The position numbers and the translations under genes were made by a program. 64,000 bases of DNA from Rhynchospora pubera (lineage: Eukaryota > Streptophyta > Magnoliopsida > Poales > Cyperaceae), in assembly GCA_028095005.1 (NCBI GenBank), contig CM051461.1:174041144-174105143 (forward strand), read 5' to 3'. The notes beneath the pieces were generated by a model. It was not told where the DNA came from. It saw nothing but the letters and a program-made list of their open reading frames with translations, and did no database searches. Each line of letters begins with the position of its first letter. Positions within the stretch are counted from its first letter, which is position 1. Below are positions 47,298 through 60,526 of this stretch, one piece after another.

Positions 47298-48620
47298 CTC
47301 ATTCAGTTTCTTGCATAAACAGCTTAAATTAATTCGGAAGGGGGCAAGTATTCTCCTTTGTATAAAAAGGTGAGACAAGTATTCTCATTCAGTTTTTGGT
47401 TTACCCTTTCTGAGATGCAGAAAGGTGACTTTCACAGATATTAGCACAAGATACGTCTAACAGAAATTACCCTCCAATGACCAAAATGATCCAACTTAAC
47501 ATACAATGTAAACCCAAGTTCATATTGTTTAAGAGAAAAGGTGATTAATGACCTTTGAAGAAAATTTGTATATTATTTTCTTTCAAATGCAAATGCATTT
47601 AAGACAATTAGTACTTCTAATAAACCCGACTTCCATTAGATAAAAGTTTTCTCCCTCCCCATGGTTGTCTGGTAGCTTTGTCTACAACTTCTTTTCATCC
47701 CAAAACTATTACCTTTATATTATTGTACAGTTTTGTCTGACCCTGGGATGAATTGCTGAAATATTCTATCATTTCATGTCGCAGAGATCCCAAGGAAGAT
47801 GATGGTTGCAAACTTTAGTTAGCTAAAGTATTATATTTTATTTAATATTGGTTTTATTTGTTTTCTTTGGGTAAAATGTAAAGCCACCTCCTTTTCCTTC
47901 TGCTTTTATTTTTTTTTTGTTTGGGTAGCTTGTTACTTTTTCTCCGTATAATTCGAGTTTGGAATTTCTAATTTCATCATTGTGCCAATACCGCGTGCTT
48001 AGAATATTTGATTTTTTTTTGAGAAACAAAAGAGCAAAACAAACATTGGTAGTTCTTAATACAAGCCACCTTTTATGCTCATCTTACAACACCTCAGCAG
48101 TCTTGTGGAGAAGCGATCACCTAATTTCCATGCAGTGCTTTAATAGTTTCCTCGGCACGTATTGTTTTTGTGATTCTTTTTTTTTTCTAATAAAACTTGT
48201 TCTAATTTGGAGATGCACATTAGCACATACATTGAAATTCTAAAGTCTAACAAATAGAGATGTGGTCCATCTAAATCAATAGAGTAAATTTTTTATATTG
48301 AGCTTGTATGAAATCAAATTATATATATTTTTTCAACCTTTTAGTATTTATTTTATATTTTTAAAAGCCATTAACAATGGACGTTGCATGTTCTAGAAGT
48401 GATTTATTTTTTAAAAAAAAACATAATAAATAGTAAAAAGATTTAAAAAAATTCATAATTTAGTTCCATATAAGTAAAAAATTGGATTTTTTTTTAAAAA
48501 AAATTAAAATTACTAAACACTGTTTTCTCAAACTCACAAACTCGGAATTAGATACTCATACTTTTACCATTTAAGAAACAGTTGGCACTTCAAATAAATA
48601 CAATTTGCAAGTGCAACATT
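47298..48620. other. bL9 3' flank and intergenic
   Basis: AT-rich, with T and A homopolymers. No gene beyond the bL9 3' UTR is seen. Confidence 0.5.
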
Positions 48621-49408
48621 TTACATGCTAAGTTGTTTCTTCTTTGCTTCAGCTTCATCTGTTGCTTCGACCTGCGCCTTAGCTGTTTGCATGTCAGCCT
48701 CGCTCGCTTCCTTTTCATTTTTTGCTTTCGCCTTCTTCACCTACAAATTAAATGTATCCATGTGTTGAAGGCTTGAAGGTTTAAGTTAGGGGGCGAAAAC
48801 CTCAATCTGCATAATTCCTTTAGTTGTCCAAAAATATTCAACCAAAAGCAAGAGTTGTTGTCTAATTTGAAAAATTGTTATTATATATGCATATCCCCAG
48901 TTGCAAAGCAGGTAATTAATACCTCCAAGTTTCATCTGTTATACTTGCACATAATTTTCCAATTTAAAATTATAACAAACACTGAGAAATTCCAAATTGT
49001 CAGATACAATTTTTTTTCCTTCATGTATATTCAATGCAGCTATTTTACCTTCTTAATTTATTTTTTGTCGAACCTTCTCAAATACCATTTACACTGGTTA
49101 AAATCTATTTACTTTTTCCAGAGATGTTTACCAAACTTCATAGCTGTAAAGGTTAGTACTACTCACTGTTCTAAAAGTCTGCCTTAGCAGAAAAGTAACT
49201 TCCAATTCAAAAGCCTCATAAAATTGATTGAATTAATAACATAGAATTAGTGAAAAGGTTGAGAGATTAATTCAGAGAGAAAAAAGAGTACATGGCCCAT
49301 GATAGAAGCTTTGATATATTCCCATCCTTCTTGAATGGAAGCCCCAAAAGCGGTCGCTTGATTTCTTACATTAGCTACAAACCCTTCGCCTCCATTTCCT
49401 TGTTCCAT
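48621..49408 (-). CDS. small two-exon gene, 78-residue charged protein of unknown function
   Basis: Exon 1 (49408-49292) encodes 39 residues starting MEQGNGGEGFVANVRNQATA and containing FGASIQEGWEYIKA. Exon 2 (48740-48621) encodes 39 residues starting VKKAKAKNEKEASEAD and ends at TAA. The intron (48741-49291) has a GTACTC donor and a TTTGTAG acceptor in phase 0. The composition is non-random: an aromatic amphipathic N half, then an Ala/Lys/Glu-rich helical C half with TAKAQVEATDEAEAKKK, resembling small LEA-like or coiled-coil proteins. No signal peptide or membrane segment is seen. It lies tail-to-tail with the bL9 gene. I do not recognise the family; the two-sided codon-like sequence and clean splice sites make a real gene likely. 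Confidence 0.65.
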
Positions 49409-49548
49409 GTATCAGTAACTCTATATGTTTCAAGCGTTTATTTCGCAGGAAGGTTACTTCTTTGAATTAGTGAAAAAAGAGGTGCTTGTTCTACGCAAAC
49501 TTGAAGCAAAAAAATGCATTGCTTTGATCTTTTAAATAAAAAAAAAGA

Positions 49549-49975
49549 AATGCATTGCTGCTTGTCCTTTGTGGACACGTGCACAGCTCCTAACAAGCCA
49601 CGAGCCCACGACAAACGCTGTGTGCTCTGCTTACGCTTATATATTGTATATATATATATAATATTGCCATCGGGAAGCTCCTAGTCGCAATTTGAAACCA
49701 AACTTCATGAGATAACACTATTTAGGCCTAATTAAAACCCATTTATTGGGCTTGATTTGGATATCAGCTTGAACTTGAAGACGCAAAATACATTGCTGAG
49801 TGTCCTCTGCGGACACGTGGAATGTTCCTGACAAGCCACGAGATACCTTGTGTCATTGTGTGCGTACGCTTTTGGGAAGTTAAGTTTGGGACCATAATTC
49901 ACGAGAAAATATTTTTAGGCCCATTTAAATCCACTTATTGGGCTTGGTTGGATGTCATAGGCCCAAGCTGGAGCA
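49549..49975. repeat. diverged tandem duplication, period about 239 bp
   Basis: Unit 1 from about 49549 and unit 2 from about 49788 share GCATTGCTG / ACATTGCTGAG, GTCCTCTGCGGACACGTG-like sequence, ACAAGCCACGAG, and a later block ending in TTATTGGGCTTG. Both carry CACGTG (G-box core). The duplicates are clearly diverged and unit 1 has a TA-repeat insertion. Confidence 0.75.
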
Positions 49976-51566
49976 TTTATTAATAACTTGGTATGTTTCC
50001 TTTCAAGATTTCAATGGAGGAATATATGCATGAATTATGACCCTAGGAGGAATATATGCATGGTGCATTAGATATAGAAGGATCGTGGAAAAACAGTAAA
50101 AAGAGAGTTAAAGAATCAAATCCACTTCAGTATGGAATGTACTTTTTAGTAAATTAATAAATAAAAAAAATCCTTACTTCCTTTTGAATGTTGTGTATAA
50201 GTGGGAGTGGAGGTTTTAACCTCTCTTTTATTGATCTTAAACTAAGTAATATGCACGGCGCTCATGGAACTTGAGCAAAAGTTAAATAAATAATAAAAGA
50301 CAAAGTTCTTTAATTTCCTTATCTAAACTTTTCTAAGTAGAACTTTCTTTTTCAGATTATTATTTTCTTATCTGTTTCAACTTTCAAAGAAAGCGTTGAA
50401 GTTTCAGAATTGGAATATGCAAAGGTTGTACCAGTTTGGTTTTTCATTATTTGTTTTAACTCCTGTATGCTGGATAGTGATTAGACGGTGAGATGTGGAC
50501 TTGTTCTATTAATTAGTTGCATGTTGGTTTAACATTCAATGAACCTAACAGTTAACAAAGAGCCGAAAAAGTTTATTCTAATAAATATTAATTCATAATT
50601 AACTTTTTTGGAAAGAAATAAATTCCGTAATTTTTCAGAAATTTATCTATTTATTTCTAAAATATAATTTATAATTATAAATGAAATCTATCTTAACATG
50701 AAATGACCTGCGTGGTGTCGAAAAAGCGAGACGATAGACGTATGGCCAGAGATAAAGCTTCCAAAGAATCCAAAAGCACATGTTTAATGACATACGTGTT
50801 GTACTTGTATATACTGCCGCACTGTCAAAGAATCATTTTCGCTATTTAATTAATTTACGGAAAAGAAGGGTTCTAGTGACAAAATGTTAAGTTTTTTCTT
50901 TTTCTTTTTTCTTTTTTGTCTAAACATGCATTGAAATCTATGGTTATTTTATTTTATTTGAACACTAAAAAAAAATAAAAAGTATGTACTTCTGCTAGCT
51001 TTTTGATATCGATCAATTGGCATTGTATAACGTAAAATGATTTTTTGTGCATATGGAGCCGCGTGGTTTGGTATAAATCTTATCTGACTTATTTTTATTC
51101 TATTATTTAAATTTATAATTTAGTTATTCATGTCTTTCGTTGTGTGATTATTTTAGTTTTAAATAGTGTTAAAACATTATTTAATCCATTATAGAGCCAC
51201 TTTCGGACTGGAACGGGTATCTTTAAAAAATCTCTTAAAGTAGTAAACTACGGCCATTATTTTTTCCCTACTGAATCAGAATAAAGAAAAAAAAAAAGTA
51301 ATCAAACCCACTTTAGTAGGAAATGTCTTTTTAAATAAAAATAATAAAACATGCTTATCTCGTTAGAAAAGAAATGACAATATTCTTTCTCTGAAATTTT
51401 TTTTTAATCCGCCACTTTCTATCTTCGATCGTAACCTCCTTTTTCCCTTTCCTTTTCTTTCCTATTTTAGAGCAATTTTTTATTATAAGTTTATTTATTA
51501 CTAAATCGCTGTAATCATCGCTGAGAATTGAGACATTGATGTACAGTTTTCTTAATTAATAATAAC
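49976..51566. other. AT-rich intergenic, no gene recognised
   Basis: A short direct repeat GGAGGAATATATGCATG occurs at about 50014 and 50046. Nothing else is supported. Confidence 0.5.
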
Positions 51567-51713
51567 GGCTCGTTTGAATGGATGCAAGAATAAGGGAATA
51601 GTTTTTTTCTACTCCTAAATTTATTATAAACAATTCAAACTTTTCATAAAATTACACACTTTCCAATACTTCTTCCCTTATTTCTCTTATTCCCACACCA
51701 TCTAAACGGAGCC
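51567..51713. mobile_element. MITE, GGCTCCGTTTGGAT family, copy F
   Basis: Starts GGCTCGTTTGAATGGATG and ends CATCTAAACGGAGCC; flanked by AAC (51564-51566 and 51714-51716). The internal core matches copies D and E. Confidence 0.75.
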
Positions 51714-52065
51714 AACAAGAAGCAACATGCATGGTATCAAAAAGTTATCACCTGGAAAAAGGGCCAGATATAATTATATAAAGCCACCAAAAAAATTCGG
51801 AACAGCACATGTTTAACGCAATAGCTTGTTATTTACTGTTGCACCGGCAAAGAATCCTTTTTTTTCCCCATTATCGTGATGATTTTAAATTACGGATGAA
51901 ATATTTATGTAGCAAAAGAGAACGATTTATTACCAAACAGTTCAAACAGTTTTGAGCAGTGGCTAGATCGATTTGTTTAGAAAGATAGGCTAATAGTGTT
52001 AATTTAGTAACTGTGTGTGCTGCTGTGTTTATGAACGGCAAATTAAAAATTGCTAAGTCTTATTA

Positions 52066-52170
52066 TTATTATTATTTTTTTTATGAAGATAAATTGGACG
52101 TCAAGCCTCCCGACTTATTTTTAAATTAAATATCTATAAAAAATTCTCCAGTCGGATTTCGAACCTGCGA
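52066..52170 (-). mobile_element. 5'-truncated tRNA-derived SINE, minus strand, with 15-bp target duplication
   Basis: On the minus strand the body begins TCGCAGGTTCGAAATCCGAC, a perfect B box with the A-box half missing, and ends in an A run plus (AAT)n tail. TGCTAAGTCTTATTA flanks it on both sides (52051-52065 and 52171-52185). Confidence 0.8.
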
Positions 52171-52189
52171 TGCTAAGTCTTATTAATCA

Positions 52190-55100
52190 GGCACGAAACC
52201 TTATTAGAATTTTTTATTTTGTCAAAATTGAATAATCAGTGTAAAATAAGAACCAGTTATCCAACTACCGTAAGTTAGACAATATCCTAAAGTAATTAAT
52301 TTGTTAGAAAACATGCTTTTTGAGGTTAATTTTGTAATTTTCAATTTACTCTCCGTGGTTAGCAAAATAAACTCCTGCAATAATATTCAATGGATAGAAT
52401 TACAATTTATACAATGGCAAAATAAACTTGAAATATTAAATTACAATAAATAGCACCCTCAAGTGAAATATCTTCTCTCTTGGGAACTATTTACGCTGAT
52501 AACGATGTACCATTAGGTAACAATTACTCAAAGAGATATTAAAAAAAAACAATTACTCAAAGATCTTTTGAGTTTAACTTACTTTGTCATATTATAACAA
52601 TTATTATCATGTCATTATCAGAAATATACGAATATAATTAATCTCCTGGTGCTGTCAAATTTAAGGGTCGGTTTCAAGAGGCAAAAGCCTGACATCACCA
52701 AATTACCAGCACTAACGCCGCCCTCGTCAAATCCATTAATTAATTCGAATCAAGAGAGGCTATCAAGTCAAAATCGTGGCTTTTGGTCTAATGGTACAAC
52801 ATTGACAACTTAGAAAAAGAATAAAAAAGGTAGAACTTCAGTTTTTATCGACCGACGCTCGCCGACTGATTTATGACATCTTGTATTGACGAATTTTTTT
52901 ATTGCCTATAGTGCATTTTTTTTCCATAAATATCTAATTTCTTTAAAGTTTTTATAATATTATGGGCAAGACGCGTATATTCTGTTCGATGAAATATAAG
53001 TTTCTAGGTACGAGATGAATGAGTTTGATTTGATATATGTGTTAACGATGAATATTATGAATGCATAGCATGAAATCTATTTTATTTTCTAAATATAAAA
53101 TCGTTAATTAAGTTCTAGAATATAAAAAAAATTTAAAATTCGGAAACTCGAAATGTGTACTCTAAAATTTTTTTATGACAATTATTTTTTTTCACTAGGG
53201 AACATTATTCGAAATTCCGACTCTTACAAGAACTACAATTTGAAACCCCAATCTAAGTAATGGATTCCCGGCCTTTACAAGGGCTCGATTTTCAAATCAG
53301 GCCATTAATTTTTCTGTGTTTTTTTAATTGAAAACTGAGCCTTTGTATATTATTGTTCTAGAGATTTAATATAGAAATTTATATTTATTAAATAAGAAAT
53401 TAAGGTACCTGTGTAATTAATTTGCCACAAATAAAAATTACAGGCAATATGAACTGCTAAAGTAAATTTGACATAATAATACCGAATTTAAAGAAGTTCC
53501 AACAATAGAGGGAGAATTGTTGTAATAAAATAAAAAGATGCCACATTTCTATTCAAAATATAATTTATCTTCAAAAGAAAATAATTAATAAAAAAATTTA
53601 AATGTCTTAAAAAATTTATTAGTACTTCTACGTTCATTCAGGGTAGCGGTTTAGCGCATAAGAACTAAAAAGCGGTTTAGTCATGTCCATTCTATACATA
53701 TAGAAAAAACTTCAATATGACTTAAAAAAAAAATGTTAGGGAATCGCATAACAAATATATCATTTGATCTCCATGTGTAACAACTAAAAAACAAAAGAAG
53801 CAACAGCACTTCAAAAAGCAAGATAGGTTTATTAGACACGCCAAAAACATCAATATAAAATTGTCACTTACTAGTGGGCATTATCTCGTCCATATTCATA
53901 TCCAAAAATGAAGTACCAACTCAAAAACCTAAAAGATAAAAATAGAAATTGAACAGCCATTTGATACTTGAATAATTATTCTTTCCGTGCCCCAAAGTCA
54001 TATTCTCAGACGCTTTAAAGTTGACACTTGATAGACAACTGGAAACAGAGTTACCACATGCTTCCCTGTTACAAAGAATCTCGTTAAATACTTAAATTAA
54101 ATCTGTACATTCCATGTAGGATGGATTATGATTGGACGTGTGTATTGCATTACGTTGTGAAATTCTGCTCTTTCATCGTCTCCTATCATTGTCATTAAAC
54201 TATTTAACTTATCCTAACCATGAATTTGTTGGTACGATCTAAATAATGTATGACGCTGCTTGTGTTTGATCATTCGTTCATAAATACAAATGTGAGGTCG
54301 AGAATCGCCGTGATTTTTAAACTAATTATTTAATTATACGGAATTAAATAATAAACAAATATGTAAAGTTTTTTTTTGTTATGTGTTTGTAAGTTAGGAA
54401 AAACGTTTAAATTAGAAAATTTACATAGAAGTTCAAATTTCGGATGCATTATAAATATTTTACCCATTCATTAAAAAAATACATAACAAAGTAATATAAA
54501 AATAAATAACATCTCTATTGCTCTAAATTTTCTTTTATATTTGTCCTAATCTCATCGTTAGGTGTGATCAACTGGCAATAGAACATATGCTCTCTTATGT
54601 TTTTATTATCTTGTTTTCATTTTTGGATTATTCTGTTTCTACTTTTAGAATTAGTGCTAGGCTGCTAGCTAATAATACAACCGCCGACAGTTGAAAACCA
54701 ACCTTGGACACAAAAAAATGATACATTATAATATCAAGAAAAAAGACACGAGTTACGACAATCTGCCAAGCTCCCGAGCCATTAAGCAAAAAACAAACTA
54801 GGAAAAAAAAAGCGAAAAACCAAACCAGCAACAAAATAATGCACACGAGGAAATTTTTTATAAAAACACTTTGGAGGGTTAATCATAAATGTATGAATGT
54901 ACCTAATAAAAGGCCCATTGCATTTTTCCGTACAGAAAAGTAATTGGATCCTAAATATTTCTATATTATCTATATATATTATTATATTATATATAAAAAA
55001 TTCTAAAAACGAGCGACAAATGTTTGTCGTCTTTTAATTTGATTGCAGGTCCACTTGTCAACGACATACCCTTTTGAGGGACTTGCCAGCGAGAAAAAAT

Positions 55101-56779
55101 AGAATGAAGGGCGACAAACTATTATATATCCGTTAAATTTTCTTATTTTTCTTATTGTCGTCATTTTCTTATATTGGACGTTTTTTTTAATACGATGTCG
55201 GTCTTAGGCGATTCAAAATACGTTGGAAAGGAAAAAAAAATCTTTAACTTTTATGCTTTGAATATTTTGAAATTGTGAACGCATCGTAATTGAAAAATAT
55301 GGTCGAACATACTGTACAAAACTAATTAGTGCACATATATCACGTCCAACTATGTTTTTAGTGAACTAATTTTTTCTTTAGCTGGCATGCATATTTTACA
55401 ATCGAGACAAAGAGTATGATTGTGCCATCTAATAAATAATAACAATATAGTCACTATCTAGGTTATCCAAAAAATAAATAATAACAATAGAAAATTGTTT
55501 GCTTAGTATCAACTGTCATGTCCATAAAAAACTAGTAGTATGCAGTATTAATTATTCCACTTTCTAATATAAAGCTCAAAATACGGTCATATATAGAAAA
55601 TCATGCATACCGAAGCACCTGTTCCGAAATAATTCAGAACAAATAAAGAAAAGGTAACTATTTGATTAATGGATAAGATGCAAAGGAACTATCAGGAGTT
55701 ATCAAGTCTTATCATTTATTCATTTATGAAGCGTTTTGAAGACTTGTAAATTTTTTCCTTTGATATAATTGCTGTTGGCAACTTGTTGATCAGCCTTCGA
55801 AAAAAAAAAAACAATGATTTGAAGACACCAAGCATTGGATAAAGTTAAATACGTTTCGGAAAGAAAAGTCAGTTCAACGCTAATTTCGCCACTGAATAAA
55901 ATGCAAAACATTATCTTCCAACTTTAACCGGCCATTTGCACATGTCCGTTAGTGCCCTATCGTTTCACGCAAATGATTAGGCTTTTGTTTTTTTTTTAAA
56001 AAAAAATTGGAATGTAAATATTCCAAATTTTGGGTACCCTGCGCGAGAAATATTCTAAATGGAATTTAAAATATTTATTTTCAATTAAAAAATATCTTGT
56101 TTTTAGCTACTAGAAAAAAAATTCTCGATATTAATGATTAGATATTATAGAATTACTAGATAAATTCTAGCTAAACATCGAATCCTGTCTATCCCCTCAA
56201 TCCAGCCTACGTAAATATATTATTGTTGTTTATATTGTTTATGTCAATATATAAAAAAATAAAATGGTAGTGATTTACAAGTTCAATGGTTTATTTTGGT
56301 TTTGACTTGGGAGTTGGGAAAGCTAAATTCCTATTAAAGTATTCCATAATATAGAATATTTCCGGAATTATAGAATCTAAAGATAACATTTAAACATCTT
56401 GATCGTACGGGTTTATGTACCAGGACTAATATCATATATTTCAAATCCTGTTATCAATCTCAGTATTTTCTTAATCACTTGATGTGTATTTAATTAATAT
56501 TTATCTACTAAAATTGTTTTCTACATTTGTATAGCTTTGCAAGTTTTTTTTAATACTTGTGTTCTGATTAGTTGTCGTCATATATTGTTGAACGTGATTT
56601 GCGCAGCAAAAAAAATCAACCTACGAATTCCGACAAAAAGCAGTATAGAAGAGAATATATGTTTTTATTAAACTGTTCACCTATTCTAGATCGTCTTTCA
56701 CATCCAATATAATACTTCATCAATTAAAACCAACCAGATAATCAAATTTGAATGATTAAATAAATGAGATATGATAACT
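52190..56779. other. AT-rich intergenic, no gene recognised
   Basis: Both strands contain only short frames (54628-54846 minus, 55720-55911 minus) without motifs. A GC-containing patch at about 55005-55130 with repeated GCGACAAA words has no recognised identity. Confidence 0.5.
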
Positions 56780-57042
56780 GTCATCTGTAGTTTTGACATA
56801 AGTTAAAAAAAATGAACACATAAAATCTAGAAAGTGAACATATAGGTCATCAAAGTGAATATATACATATAAACTAATAAGTTTTGTCATCCTTTGTTCA
56901 AATTTTTATATGCATATTCAACTTATTTTTATTGAAGTTATTTGTTTGTATGTGTTCATTTTGATGATTTATATGTTCATCTTATCTATTTTATGTGTTA
57001 ATTTTGTTCAAAAGATGGCAAGCGATGACAAAACTAGATGAC
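56780..57042. mobile_element. foldback MITE with GTCATC ends, family F3
   Basis: The left arm GTCATCTGTAGTTTTGACAT and, further in, TGAACACATAAAATCTA recur inverted at the right (GTCATCTAGTTTTGTCATC; TTAACACATAAAATAGAT). Target duplication not resolved. Confidence 0.6.
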
Positions 57043-57464
57043 AATAATCAATTTCATGAATAAATACTATAACCGAGAGTACTTTATATGAGCTCACTCA
57101 ACGAGGACTTAATTGACAATCACGATAATATATTCTCGAATCAATTTAAATAAATTCATGAATATAAAAAACTTCTTCTTTGATATTTTATTGGATATTT
57201 AACAAGGTATTAATAAAAATTCATATAATTTAGATATCATTCGATGATATATATATCGTGAGAAATTAATTTCAAACGGTTGAAAATTCAAATCCCTTCA
57301 TGAACAATAAAGTATGAATAAAATCATTACTTTCATATGAGCATGGCATTTACACTATAAAAATCATACCTATAAATGTTGAGTTTTAAGTTTTAAGTCT
57401 ATCTTTGTGATTATCAAATTATTAAGATATTTTATTATTAAGTAATCTATATACCTCTTCTACT

Positions 57465-57673
57465 CAGGGGCGGATCCACCACTAGGGCAGGTGGGGCTAG
57501 AGCCCCACCTACCGCCATCGAGTCCCTGAAGCTCCTCTTTAGCCCAACGAATTTTTTCTGCCATTGGAGCACTCAAAGATGGGGCTGAAGAACAGAAGAA
57601 AAGAAACCGTTCGATCAAATAATTTATTAGAGCACTTAGCTCCACCTAAATATTTTTTCTAGATCCGCTACTG
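57465..57673. mobile_element. hAT-like MITE with perfect 8-bp duplication
   Basis: Starts CAGGGGCGGATCCA and ends TAGATCCGCTACTG (inverted CAGTAGCGGATCTA); flanked by CTTCTACT (57457-57464 and 57674-57681). A second internal GGGGC palindrome lies near the left end. A minus-strand frame at 57460-57645 is internal to the element and not a gene. Confidence 0.88.
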
Positions 57674-58380
57674 CTTCTACTAATGTCAAAAAGCGTGTTC
57701 ACTCAAGAAGTGAAGAAACATTAAACATGCGAGTTTCTCCTCCAAGAAATTAATGCAACTCTTTTGAAAAGATTAATAAGGTTGGTGGAAGCTTTCCTTA
57801 AAGAAAAGAGACTGACGAGCTTTAATTTACCATGCTATGCAGGGATAGATTCTTAATTGAAAGAAAACGTAGTACCATACTATTTGCAACGTGTTGTGCC
57901 TGACATACTTTTAGTGTTGACGTTAATTCACTTGTAATTATGAAGCTCCATCCAACCAATCGCAGTGTGGACAGTGTGGTCGCGTAGTATTATGTTTTTA
58001 ATAGTTTTGCTCATCTTTGCTTGGTTCGTACTTCGTAGATCTATCATGAAAATTATCTATGAGACAAAATTATTTCACAATAGAAGCTAAAAATAGTCTG
58101 GTTCCGTCGTTCCTATCAAGAAAATTCTACATTTTGACCCTCAAAAGAAAATTCAACATTTCTGATAGAGCATGAAGATCCTTTACATTTTTTTTTTCTA
58201 AATTACAATGAATATTTATAAAATTTCGCATTTTCTGTACATATATTCCAAATCGAACTTACATATTTGCTACTTTGACTATTGTGAAATTTCACCTTTT
58301 TCAAGTCGGTGCTTTCGTTCTTTTTAAGAAAAAAATGGAGATGAAGTGCATGTGACATTCCGCTATTTCATACTTCTTTA

Positions 58381-58565
58381 GGCTCCGTTTGGATGGCTTC
58401 TTCCCGGAATAAGGAATAAGGAATAATCACTTTTTACCAATAAATTTATTTCTAACCATCCAAACTCTTCACAAAAGTTACACACTTCCCAATAAATTTA
58501 CTCATTCCCAATAAATTTCTTCCCTTCTTCCTTTTTCCTACCTTATTCTCAACGCATCCAAACGG
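58381..58565. mobile_element. MITE, GGCTCCGTTTGGAT family, copy G
   Basis: Starts GGCTCCGTTTGGATGG and ends GCATCCAAACGG. The last bases of the right end and the 3-bp duplication are not intact. It is nearly collinear with copy B at 4625. Confidence 0.75.
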
Positions 58566-59150
58566 ATAAAATAAATTGAACGGAAACGGGAATTTTTAAA
58601 GCCTGCCAAAACGCAATCAACATGATAAGCATCACTATAAACTTTTTCAAATCCTCGTGGACCCTAAATACGAATGGAGAATCGACGAGCTTTTTTTCCA
58701 TCTAATAATTAAAGAAAAGCGCACAAGCAACAATGTGAAAAAAAATCTCACACGCACCCTTTTTTATGCTGTTATGCAAAATTCACAATTCTCTTTTGTC
58801 ACACCTAATTCTATTTGCCATGTGAGACACGACCAAGAATAAGAAAAATCATTTATTAAAGTTTAGGTTATATAAGAAAGAATAAGGATAATCAATTTTT
58901 AATCCAATGTTTAAGAATAAAGTATTTTAAATGAAATCATGTACTCGAAACGAAAAGGAAAAATTTGTTATCGATACTTCGAGTTAGAAGGCTTACCTCT
59001 ATTTTATCTTGAAAAAAACAGAAAAAAATAAAAAAAGAGAATTAGTTATAAATTGATAAATAAAACTATTTCATTGCAATGCGGACCAATTTATACAAAA
59101 ACACAAAAGAAGACCTTTTAATTAATTAATTTTCAATGAAAATAATGGAT

Positions 59151-59274
59151 CATGGTTGCATGTATAAAAAATGTTTGAGAAGCACAAAAAGTGAGTATTT
59201 GGAAACCCGTATAGTAAATCAAGGTTTTACCTAAATCATAGTTGCATGTATAAAAAATGTTTGAGAAGTACAAA
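59151..59274. repeat. direct repeat of about 38 bp, 86 bp apart
   Basis: GTTGCATGTATAAAAAATGT and the following TTGAGAAG are repeated at 59151 and 59237 with two differences in the 38-bp unit. Confidence 0.85.
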
Positions 59275-60344
59275 CTAGAGCTCTCACTTTCTCACGTCGC
59301 TACCAAGCCGTGCCATCTCACCAACGGTTTTGCAATAAAACCTCTCAAAGTCTCAATTGGATTGCGTTTGGTTGCTCTGCGTCACTACATAAGAATTATT
59401 CGATGCTTCTAATGGATCATAACAGTCTCTTTTAATCATGCATTCATAATTATCTTTGACCACCAACAGCTCGAACTATCCCTTCATCACAAAAAAAAAA
59501 GGCCCGGCTCGGCTATCTTGTTTTCCAAGGTGAAATTAAAAATATATATATATATGTACATTACATAATTATACGCCCAATACAGTTAATTTTGGAAATT
59601 TGTGCTATGTGCCGCTAGTTCGAACCTGTTTAGCTTAAGATTCTGAAAAAAAGAAAAAGAAAATAAAAGCTGATCAATTTTTTTTTTTTTTAGAGTAGAA
59701 ACGATCCAACTAAGTTTAGAAGTCCTTCCGAAAATCACAAAATTTCATCAACAACTAATGTTTCTAAATCGAATGTTGTCATAATTATTAATTAAAATTT
59801 ATTTATTATTTTACATATTGAAAGTACATTAAAAATTTAAAAAAAATTAGGAAACACGTCCACCCAATGTATGGTACCATCATAATAAATATGTTCTAAT
59901 TTAATTTATTATTATTTTTTTGTGTATTGCTGAATCATGCCTGGTGAGGATCATCATAAGTTTTTTTATCATCGCCGTCATCAGGAGAGAGTTAGAATTT
60001 TTTTTATGGGTGTCAATAAAATTTGATTATTAATTTCATAATAATATTAATAGAAATTGAACAAGAAAAATATGAATTTTTTTTATTGATATTTTTATAA
60101 GTAGTAGGAAAATATGGATTGTAAAAGAAACAAAAGTCTGAACTAAACCGCAATCTCAAACAGAAAAACCAAAGTAAAAGAAACACCGGTTTATTGGTTG
60201 ATTAGCTCAACCGGAATTCCGGAAACTAGAATGAATCAACTGGGTTTATTGGTTTAGAAAAAAAAACGGTTTTTTTATTATTATTGAATTAAACTGGTGG
60301 CCGATTTTGCGGTCGGTTTGACCGCTTTGGTTCGAGTTTTAAAT

Positions 60345-60518
60345 CATTGTTTTCAGTACCGTACAAATGTCAGAAAATTCCGATAATACTGGAAACCGGA
60401 ATGGAGATCGAAATAGAGATATCTAATATTGTGAGACAAAATACCAGAAAGTTTTAAAAAAATACCAGATTTCGGCCATCTTGCCGGCAGGAGTGCTGGT
60501 ATGGTATTAAAAACACTG
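60345..60518. mobile_element. hAT-like MITE, near-perfect 8-bp duplication
   Basis: Starts CATTGTTTTCAGTACCGTAC; the inverted right end is CAGTGTTTTTAATACCATAC (16 of 20 identical). It is flanked by TTTTAAAT (60337-60344) and TTTCAAAT (60519-60526). Confidence 0.7.
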
Positions 60519-60526
60519 TTTCAAAT

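Noticed and set aside
57460..57645. 61-codon minus-strand open frame
   Set aside because: It is internal to the hAT-like MITE at 57465-57673.
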